A stretch of DNA of 18,942 nt from an uncultured Alistipes sp. (GTDB taxonomy: Bacteria; Bacteroidota; Bacteroidia; Bacteroidales; Rikenellaceae). Within the stretch, counting starts at the first letter, position 1. Each line of letters starts with the position of its first letter. Position numbers and translations under genes: made by a program. Of this stretch, positions 12,968-18,942 are shown in pieces. The stretch is taken from the NCBI GenBank assembly GCA_904502285.1, contig CAJGEC010000030.1, positions 1 through 18,942 on the forward strand, read 5' to 3'. The notes beneath the pieces were generated by a model. That model did not search any database, was not told where the DNA came from, and was given only the letters and a program-made list of their open reading frames with translations.

Positions 12968-14377
12968 ATGACACACACAAAACACTCTACAGCAACAACA
13001 GCCGTCTATGGCTCAGAAGAGATGGTGCGTCCTGCACCTACGATGACAATCCCTGAGGAGATGACAACTCCTGAAATAGCCTACCGTATGGTTAAGGATG
13101 AGACCTATGCACAGACTCAGCCCCGTCTCAACCTTGCCACCTTCGTCACTACCTATATGGATGAGTATGCCACACGTCTTATGAACGAGGCTATCTCGAT
13201 GAACTATATCGACCAGACGGAGTATCCACGTGTAGCGGTGATGACCAGTCGTTGCATCAACATCTTGGCTAACCTATGGAATACACCCGAAAAGGGGGAC
13301 TCTAAGTGTGGTGCGCTCGGTATTGGCTCCTCTGAGGCCTGTATGCTTGGAGGCGTTGCCGCGTGGCTAAGATGGCGCAAACGCCGAGAGAAGGAGGGTA
13401 AATCGACAGCCAAGCCAAACCTTGTGATGAGTGCTGGTATGCAGGTAGTGTGGGAGAAGTTCTGCCAACTATGGCAGATTGAGTTACGCCAAGTACCTCT
13501 CTCACGAGAGAACCGTACGTTATGTCCAAAGGAGGCTCTTAAGATGTGCGACGAGAATACCATCTGCGTAGTCCCTATTGCGGGTGTTACGTGGACTGGT
13601 CTCAACGACGACATTGAGGCGTTAGACAAGGAGTTGGAGGCCTTTAACAAGCGTACGGGCTACGATATTCCTATCCATGTAGATGCTGCCTCAGGAGGCT
13701 TTATTTTACCATTTGTAAGTCCTGAAACGCGCTGGGACTTCCGTCTAAAGAACGTAATCTCGATCTCAACATCGGGTCATAAGTTTGGTCTGGTCTATCC
13801 AGGTCTTGGTTGGGTTATTTGGCGCGATAAGAGTTATCTGCCTGAGGAGATGAGCTTCTCGGTGAACTATCTTGGTGCCGAGGTGACACAGGTGGGTCTC
13901 AACTTCTCGCGCCCTGCCGCCCAGGTGCTTGGCCAGTACTACAACTTCATCCGTCTCGGCCGTGAGGGTTACACCCGTGTTCAGCAAAACTCTATGGAGA
14001 TAGCGCGCTACTGCCATAAGCGTATCGGCGAGATGGAGTGTTTCGAGAACTACTCCGACGAGGTGGTGAACCCGCTCTTCGTATGGTCGCTTAGCGAGGA
14101 GTATCTCAAGAGTGCTAAGTGGACACTCTACGACTTGCAGGCCCTCCTGCAGCAGAGTGGTTGGATGGTTCCAGCCTACTCCTTGCCAAAGGATATTGAG
14201 GATATCGTGGTTATGCGTATCGTCGTGCGTCAGGGTATGTCGCGCGATATGGCAGATATGTTGCTAAAGGATATTCAGAACGGTGTTGCTGAGCTCAACA
14301 AGTTGAAGTATCCAACAGCCTCACGTCAGGCCTACGAGAAGCAGGAGAAGCAGCGAGGCAGAGTATTTACTCATTAG
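12968..14377 (+). CDS. gadB: Glutamate decarboxylase (PLP-dependent)
   Basis: Converts glutamate to GABA and CO2 in the cytoplasm, consuming a proton, and so supports acid resistance. The 469-residue product is close to E. coli GadB (466). The PLP-binding Lys272 lies in STSGHKFGLVYPGLGW; the cofactor-contact motif IHVDAASGGF is at 236-245 and GSSEACMLGG at 120-129. The protein ends in a histidine (VFTH), reminiscent of the penultimate-region His465 that gates E. coli GadB by pH. I chose the ATG at 12968; an upstream in-frame ATG at 12929 would overlap the palindrome and add 13 residues foreign to the family. No GABA/glutamate antiporter (gadC) is in the window. Confidence 0.95.
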   Translation: MTHTKHSTATTAVYGSEEMVRPAPTMTIPEEMTTPEIAYRMVKDETYAQTQPRLNLATFVTTYMDEYATRLMNEAISMNYIDQTEYPRVAVMTSRCINILANLWNTPEKGDSKCGALGIGSSEACMLGGVAAWLRWRKRREKEGKSTAKPNLVMSAGMQVVWEKFCQLWQIELRQVPLSRENRTLCPKEALKMCDENTICVVPIAGVTWTGLNDDIEALDKELEAFNKRTGYDIPIHVDAASGGFILPFVSPETRWDFRLKNVISISTSGHKFGLVYPGLGWVIWRDKSYLPEEMSFSVNYLGAEVTQVGLNFSRPAAQVLGQYYNFIRLGREGYTRVQQNSMEIARYCHKRIGEMECFENYSDEVVNPLFVWSLSEEYLKSAKWTLYDLQALLQQSGWMVPAYSLPKDIEDIVVMRIVVRQGMSRDMADMLLKDIQNGVAELNKLKYPTASRQAYEKQEKQRGRVFTH

Positions 14378-14394
14378 GGTATTACACAAACTGA

Positions 14395-14428
14395 AGAGGG
14401 CGCAACCATTTGGTCGCGCCCTCTCTCT
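14395..14428 (+). terminator. Terminator of gadB
   Basis: AGAGGGCGC (14395-14403) pairs with GCGCCCTCT (14416-14424), with ACCA/TGGT continuing the stem inside, followed by CTCTTTT. It lies 17 nt after the gadB stop. Confidence 0.8.
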
Positions 14429-14440
14429 TTTGGGTGTCGG

Positions 14441-14473
14441 CAATTAGACTAATTGTCCTTCTCGCCCCCCCCC
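14441..14473. repeat. Palindrome and nine-C tract between convergent genes
   Basis: CAATTAG and CTAATTG (14441-14455) flank a single base, and 14465-14473 is an uninterrupted run of nine Cs. Both lie between the 3' ends of gadB and the OmpA-like lipoprotein gene. The C-run could vary in length by slippage but is outside both coding regions. Confidence 0.5.
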
Positions 14474-14485
14474 TCTTATCGGTTA

Positions 14486-16240
14486 TTACAACTGAATCTC
14501 GTTGCCGATGTACTTGCGAAGGTTTACATCCTTCTTGCAACGCTCTGCGTAAGAGGCATCCTTAGCGATAGCGCTCTTGAGCTCTGCAGTAGCAGTAGCC
14601 ATATCGCCCTGCTTAGTAGCGATAACAGCACGCAAGTAGTCAGCCTCAGCAGTAGTGTCGTTAGCGATGAACTGCTTAGCAGCAGTGTAGTCAGCGTTCA
14701 TAGTAGCAGCAACTGCAGCGTTGTAGCCCTCAAGCTGTGACTGTGCCTGAGCGTAGTTACCCTCAGCAGCTGCAGCCAAAGCCTTAACCTCTGAAGATGC
14801 GTTAGCAGTGTAAGCCTTAGCAGCCTCAGTCTCACCGTTCATAAGGTTTACCAATGCAAGGTTAGTGTTGATAGCAGCAGCGTTGCCACCAGCCTTAACA
14901 GCGTTAGCGAAAGCCTCAGCAGCCTTCTCGCCCTCGCCAGCCTCAGCGTAAGCAACACCAAGGTTGTTGTAAGCAGCTACGCTCTTGTACTCCTTAGCAG
15001 CAGCCTCCAAAACAGCGATCTTCTCAGCCTGTGAGAGCTTGCCAGTAGAAGCGATGTGAAGCATCTCCTTCTCGTCGAGCTCAGCGAACTTGCCCTCACG
15101 AACCAATGCAGCCATCTCGTCGTCAGTCTTACCGCTGATGTCAGAGCTGTTTACGAGCTGTGCACGACGGAGCTGTGGAAGGATCTCCTTCTTCAAAGCA
15201 CCGAATACCTGGCTCATATTCTTGATCTGCTCCTCACGCTCAGAAGATGAGTTGTAGCTGTTCAAAACAGAGAGGATAAGCTCCTTGTCCTCGATCTCAG
15301 AAGCAGCAACCAACTCCTTGAAGCCGTCCCAGTCCTCACCGTATGAAGCAGCGTCGAGAGTAAGACCGAGCTCCTCAAGCAAAGCCTCAGCAGCCTTCTT
15401 ACCAGACTCGCTACGTGCAGCAGAGAGCTTGTCGTTGAACTTCTCAGGACCATCTGGAGAAGCGTAACCATTTACATAGATGTTCTGCTTGATGCGATCG
15501 TTGTCCTTCTGCTCTGCAGCCTTCTGCTGGAATGCTGTAAGCTCCTCGCTTGTCTTAGCCTTCTTAGCAAGACGTGAAGAGTTGATCTCGTAAACGTAGT
15601 TAGCCTTAGTAACCTCAGTGATTACGTTCTTGTAGCCAGACTCCATAGCCTCCATAGCTGTAGAGTAGTTGATGTCACGCTGCAAAGTGTTGATACCCTG
15701 AGCAACGGTAAGACCGAAAGCGCGCTTCAATGCCAAAGCCTCAGCACCGTCAGCAGCCAAGATAGCAGCCTCCTCCTCAGTTGGGATAGCACCAGTGTTC
15801 AAGTTTACCAAAGTGAACTCCTTGCAGTCACCCTTAGGACACTTGATCTCAGCACGAAGCTGAAGCTCGCTGCAAGCCATACGATCGTCGTATGGGAAGG
15901 TTACGTGCATAGTGTACTCACCACCGTTCTTCTTCTCGATAACAGTGTAGTTGTCATCAACCTTTGAGCCCTGGAAGTACTGAGTAGTACCAGCAACCTC
16001 ACCACCCTCGAATACGATAACTGGAGTAACCTTCAAAACAGCCTTAGCGTTGAAGTACTTCTCTGGGAAAGTTACGGTGATGTCAGCATCAACCTTACCA
16101 TCGTTCAATACCAAAACCTCAGGAGTGCAAGTCAAATTAACCTCGTCCTGGTGCTTTGCCATCTTCTTGAAGCAGTTACAGCCTGAAAGTGTCAAAACCA
16201 CAACAGCGAGAACTGCGCTCATTTTGAAAAGATTTTTCAT
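14486..16240 (-). CDS. OmpA-like / TPR lipoprotein
   Basis: The 584-residue product starts with a signal peptide and lipobox LSGC (Cys21), so it should be an outer-membrane-associated lipoprotein. Residues about 30-145 look like a beta-rich domain with several Cys. Residues about 250-292 (IYVNGYASPDGPEKFNDKLSAARSESGKKA) resemble the peptidoglycan-binding core of OmpA-like domains, with conserved Asn, Leu-Ser and Arg. The last 200 residues (about 385-575) are Ala-rich helical repeats such as AAYNNLGVAYAEAGEGEKAAEAF, typical of TPRs. A role in linking outer membrane and peptidoglycan is inferred. The strongly biased codon use (GCA/GCT Ala, AAG Lys) resembles that of aspA and pnp and suggests high expression. 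It is convergent with gadB and 121 nt downstream of pnp. Confidence 0.85.
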   Translation of the reverse strand: MKNLFKMSAVLAVVVLTLSGCNCFKKMAKHQDEVNLTCTPEVLVLNDGKVDADITVTFPEKYFNAKAVLKVTPVIVFEGGEVAGTTQYFQGSKVDDNYTVIEKKNGGEYTMHVTFPYDDRMACSELQLRAEIKCPKGDCKEFTLVNLNTGAIPTEEEAAILAADGAEALALKRAFGLTVAQGINTLQRDINYSTAMEAMESGYKNVITEVTKANYVYEINSSRLAKKAKTSEELTAFQQKAAEQKDNDRIKQNIYVNGYASPDGPEKFNDKLSAARSESGKKAAEALLEELGLTLDAASYGEDWDGFKELVAASEIEDKELILSVLNSYNSSSEREEQIKNMSQVFGALKKEILPQLRRAQLVNSSDISGKTDDEMAALVREGKFAELDEKEMLHIASTGKLSQAEKIAVLEAAAKEYKSVAAYNNLGVAYAEAGEGEKAAEAFANAVKAGGNAAAINTNLALVNLMNGETEAAKAYTANASSEVKALAAAAEGNYAQAQSQLEGYNAAVAATMNADYTAAKQFIANDTTAEADYLRAVIATKQGDMATATAELKSAIAKDASYAERCKKDVNLRKYIGNEIQL

Positions 16241-16318
16241 AGATGTCTAAAAGTTTTGTTAGTAAATAAATTTATTCGTAGTTGTCTATTTTCTATTGTT
16301 ATTGTAACGTCGCTCATA

Positions 16319-16349
16319 CCTCTTTTATTATGCGTACGCACGTGAGAGG
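16319..16349. other. Palindromic element between pnp and the OmpA-like gene
   Basis: CCTCT (16319-16323) and AGAGG (16345-16349) flank a perfect 10-base palindrome, TGCGTACGCA (16331-16340). There is no U-run, so a regulator-binding site or weak pnp terminator are both possible. No consensus promoter for the OmpA-like gene was found in this 121-nt gap. Confidence 0.35.
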
Positions 16350-16361
16350 CTAAAGTTATTG

Positions 16362-18590
16362 TTACTTGCGCTCGTGGCGTGGTCCGCGGTTCTCACGCTT
16401 CTCGCCACCCTCACGAGGCTTGCGCTCGCGTGGCTCGCGCTCTACCCAACCCTCTGGCTTTGGCAACAACGCCTTGCGAGAGAGCTTGAGCTTGCCAGTC
16501 TTCTGGTCCTTAGCGATGAGCTTAACCTCGATCATATCGCCCTCCTTAAGGCCTGTCTCCTCCATAGTCTCGAAACGCTTGTAGTCGATCTCAGAGATGT
16601 GCAACAAAGCGTCCTTGCCTGGGAGAATCTCAACGAAAGCACCGAAGTCTACGATAGAGCGAATCTTACCGTTGTAGGTCTCGCCAATCTCTGGAATGGC
16701 AACGATACCCTTGATGCGAGCCAAAGCAGCATCCAAAGCCTCCTTGTCCTTACCGAAGATGTCTACGATACCCTTCTCATCAACCTCAGTGATGGTGATG
16801 GTAGTGCCAGTGGTCTTCTGGATCTCCTGGATAACCTTACCACCAGGGCCGATAACAGCACCGATGAACTCCTGTGGGATAGCAATCTGAACGATGCGTG
16901 GTACGAATGGTTTGTAGTCCTCGCGTGGCTCAGAGATAGTCTCCATCATCTTGTCAAGGATGTGGAGACGGCCCTGACGTGCCTGCTCCAAAGCCTTAGC
17001 CAATACCTCGTATGAGAGACCATCAACCTTGATATCCATCTGTGTAGCGGTGATACCGTCACGTGTACCTGTAACCTTGAAGTCCATATCGCCGAGGTGG
17101 TCCTCATCGCCCAAGATATCAGACAACACAGCCCAACGGCCAGTTGCAGAGTCTGAGATAAGACCCATTGCGATACCTGATACTGGCTTCTTGATCTTAA
17201 CACCAGCATCCATCAATGCCAATGTACCTGCGCAAACAGTAGCCATTGATGAAGAACCGTTAGACTCCAAGATATCTGATACAACACGCAAAGCGTATGG
17301 CATCTGCTCGCCTGTAGGAATCATAGGCTTCAACGCACGCCATGCCAAGTGGCCGTGACCAATCTCACGACGGCTTACGCCACGTGCTGGACGAGCCTCG
17401 CCAGTTGAGAATGGAGGGAAGTTATAGTGGAGAGTGAACTTCTCAGAACCCTGTACCAAAACCTCGTCGATCATCTTCTCGTCGAGCTTTGTACCCAATG
17501 TAACTGTTGTGAGTGACTGTGTCTCACCACGAGTAAAGATTGCAGAACCGTGAGCTGCTGGCAAGTAACCAACCTCGCACCAAATAGGACGAATCTCATC
17601 GGTCTTACGGCCATCCAAACGCTTACCCTCATCGAGGATCATGTTACGCATAGCCTTCTTCTGTACATCGTCGTGGAAATATTTGTGGATAAGTGGAGCC
17701 TTCTCCTCCAACTCCTCCTCAGTGAAGCGTGAAGCAAACTCAGCCTCCAAAGCCTCGAAGGCCTCAGAACGCTCGTGCTTAGCTGTACCGCTGGTTGCGA
17801 TAGCATACGCCTTGTCGTAGAGCTCAGTGATGATCTGCTGACGCAACTCCTCGTCGTTGTTCTCGTGGCAGTATGTGCGCTTAACGTCCTTGCCAAGCTC
17901 CTTAGAGAGCTCGATCTGAACAGCACAGTGCTTCTTGATCTCCTCGTGAGCAAACTTGATAGCGCCGAGCATAACCTCCTCAGACACCTCGTTCATCTCA
18001 CCCTCAACCATCAAAATGTTGTCGATAGTACCACCTACCATGATGTCGAGGTCAACCTCTGACATCTGTGAGAAGTTAGGGTTGATAACATACTCACCGT
18101 TGATACGAGCTACACGTACCTCAGAGATTGGGCCACCGAATGGGATATCCGATACAGCCAAAGCTGCAGATGCAGCCAAACCTGCCAATGCATCGGGCTG
18201 AATATCCTTGTCAGCTGAGATGAGGTTAACGGTAACGAAAACGTCAGCGTGATAATCAGATGGGAACAATGGGCGCAAAGCACGGTCGATAAGACGTGCC
18301 ACCAATACCTCGGCATCGCTGGCTTTACCCTCGCGCTTCATAAAACCTCCAGGGAAACGTCCGCACGATGCGAACTTCTCCTTATACTCCACTTGAAGAG
18401 GCATAAAATCTGTTCCTTCCTTAGCGTCCTTAGCGGCTACTACTGTTGCGAGCAACATAGTGTCGCCCATCTTAACTACTACCGAGCCGTCAGCCTGCTT
18501 TGCCAACTTGCCAGTCTCGATGGTAATCTCGCGACCATCGGCCAAAGTGATGGTCTTTTGTACAGCGTTGTACAACTTTTGTGCTTCCAT
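16362..18590 (-). CDS. pnp: Polyribonucleotide nucleotidyltransferase (PNPase)
   Basis: A 3'-5' phosphorolytic exoribonuclease in mRNA decay and RNA quality control. From the ATG at 18590 the product is 742 residues. It has two RNase PH-like domains: the first includes FPGGFMKREGK and ARLIDRALRPLFP (98-110), the second FTRGETQ, GHGHLAWRAL and the catalytic aspartates in DILGDEDHLGDMDFKV. A KH domain with IGPGGKVIQ and an S1 domain with GKIRSIVDFGAFVEILPGKDALLHIS follow. The last 50 or so residues are a basic Arg/Glu/Gly-rich tail. An upstream in-frame ATG at 18650 would add 20 residues unlike the family and run into the leader hairpin, so MEAQKLYNAVQKTI is taken as the start. It follows rpsO, the classical order. 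Confidence 0.97.
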   Translation of the reverse strand: MEAQKLYNAVQKTITLADGREITIETGKLAKQADGSVVVKMGDTMLLATVVAAKDAKEGTDFMPLQVEYKEKFASCGRFPGGFMKREGKASDAEVLVARLIDRALRPLFPSDYHADVFVTVNLISADKDIQPDALAGLAASAALAVSDIPFGGPISEVRVARINGEYVINPNFSQMSEVDLDIMVGGTIDNILMVEGEMNEVSEEVMLGAIKFAHEEIKKHCAVQIELSKELGKDVKRTYCHENNDEELRQQIITELYDKAYAIATSGTAKHERSEAFEALEAEFASRFTEEELEEKAPLIHKYFHDDVQKKAMRNMILDEGKRLDGRKTDEIRPIWCEVGYLPAAHGSAIFTRGETQSLTTVTLGTKLDEKMIDEVLVQGSEKFTLHYNFPPFSTGEARPARGVSRREIGHGHLAWRALKPMIPTGEQMPYALRVVSDILESNGSSSMATVCAGTLALMDAGVKIKKPVSGIAMGLISDSATGRWAVLSDILGDEDHLGDMDFKVTGTRDGITATQMDIKVDGLSYEVLAKALEQARQGRLHILDKMMETISEPREDYKPFVPRIVQIAIPQEFIGAVIGPGGKVIQEIQKTTGTTITITEVDEKGIVDIFGKDKEALDAALARIKGIVAIPEIGETYNGKIRSIVDFGAFVEILPGKDALLHISEIDYKRFETMEETGLKEGDMIEVKLIAKDQKTGKLKLSRKALLPKPEGWVEREPRERKPREGGEKRENRGPRHERK

Positions 18591-18606
18591 AAATCTTATA
18601 ATCGTC

Positions 18607-18651
18607 AAAAAAAATGTTTCCAAGAAAATGGCCTCTGAAGTGACGGCCATT
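18607..18651 (-). promoter_or_regulatory. pnp leader hairpin with downstream U-run
   Basis: On the minus strand AATGGCC and GGCCATT (18627-18651) form a 7-bp stem with an 11-nt loop; eight Us (18607-18614) follow about 12 nt later, just before the pnp start. It could be an RNase-processed stem or an attenuator controlling pnp. Confidence 0.5.
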
Positions 18652-18652
18652 C

Positions 18653-18695
18653 CAAAAATAAGGGCTGTCGGCCAAAAACAATCCGTACAGCCCTT
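18653..18695 (-). terminator. Terminator or attenuator between rpsO and pnp
   Basis: AAGGGCTGT (18660-18668) pairs with ACAGCCCTT (18687-18695), with CGG/CCG extending the stem past a one-base bulge. Read leftward the stem is followed by ATTTTTGG. It lies 18 nt after the rpsO stop and should end most rpsO transcripts or regulate read-through into pnp. Confidence 0.75.
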
Positions 18696-18713
18696 ATCGC
18701 TCCTTTCGAAGTA

Positions 18714-18942
18714 TTACTTACGAAGGTTAAGAGTCTTGATGATAGCGCGGTAACGCTCGATATCAACCTCCTTCAAATACATAAGCAACTTGCGACGCTT
18801 ACCAACCAAACGCAACAATGAACGCTGCGTACCAAAGTCGTGCTTGTTCTTCTTAAGGTGCTCTGTAAGGTGGCTGATACGGTATGAAAACAATGCGATC
18901 TGGCTCTCAGGAGAACCTGTGTCAGTGTTAGACTTGCCGTAC
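18714..18942 (-). CDS. rpsO: 30S ribosomal protein S15 (partial, N-terminus outside window)
   Basis: The last 75 codons are visible, from YGKSNTDTGSPESQIALFS to IIKTLNLRK and stop. They include TDTGSPESQIA, the HLTEHLKKNKHDFGTQR segment that contacts 16S rRNA, and LLRLVGKRRKLLMYLK, all diagnostic of S15. The full protein is about 89 residues, so roughly 14 are missing at the window edge. It binds 16S rRNA early in small-subunit assembly. Confidence 0.97.
   Translation of the reverse strand, partial: YGKSNTDTGSPESQIALFSYRISHLTEHLKKNKHDFGTQRSLLRLVGKRRKLLMYLKEVDIERYRAIIKTLNLRK

Noticed and set aside
16359..17015. 218-codon open frame antisense to the 3' part of pnp
   Set aside because: It lies entirely opposite a clearly conserved PNPase gene, is Leu-rich by reverse reading of its biased codons, and has no promoter or family match.

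Overview
The window looks like chromosomal DNA of a gut-type Bacteroidetes, order Bacteroidales; a Rikenellaceae/Alistipes-like member is my guess, not shown. The evidence is the fused lpxC-fabZ gene, the many SPII lipoproteins, the near absence of Shine-Dalgarno sites, and promoters with the Bacteroidetes layout (TTTG, a 19-21 nt gap, then TAnnTTTG). Three of these (tRNA-Thr, the ncRNA region at 8.45 kb, tRNA-Arg) match that layout exactly, and coaD matches with a 21-nt gap.

Left end (1-1012): a gene-poor accessory scar. It holds the first codons of a leftward gene, a decayed tyrosine-recombinase remnant preceded by four GAGTAAA-type repeats, and an intact tRNA-Thr(GGT). Downstream of the tRNA lie two further copies of its 3' end, each followed by its own intrinsic terminator. 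This is what repeated integration and loss of elements at a tRNA 3' end would leave.

Envelope and ion genes (1013-4345, minus strand): a TonB-like protein, a small exported protein, a two-helix membrane protein and a K+/H+ antiporter. Divergent to them is lpxC/fabZ-lpxA (4500-6696, plus), two early steps of lipid A synthesis with the FabZ dehydratase fused on. A bidirectional terminator separates these from aspA (aspartate ammonia-lyase, minus).

The interval 8234-8754 lacks a protein gene but is not empty. A textbook Bacteroidetes promoter precedes about 240 nt that fold into one long irregular hairpin with a large central bubble and a terminal U-run. This is the architecture of 6S RNA (SsrS), and it is the most interesting feature here. 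It is followed by a very acidic lipoprotein gene.

Next comes a plus-strand group: coaD, lpxD, ruvC and a TlpA-like thioredoxin lipoprotein (9364-12641). lpxD is thus separated from lpxC/lpxA by about 3.2 kb. tRNA-Arg(ACG), with its own promoter and terminator, and gadB (glutamate decarboxylase, acid resistance) follow. The right end is on the minus strand: an OmpA-like/TPR lipoprotein, pnp (polynucleotide phosphorylase) and the 3' part of rpsO (ribosomal protein S15), in the classical rpsO-pnp order with two hairpins in the pnp leader.

All structure and motif calls were made by eye; no folding program or database search was run.
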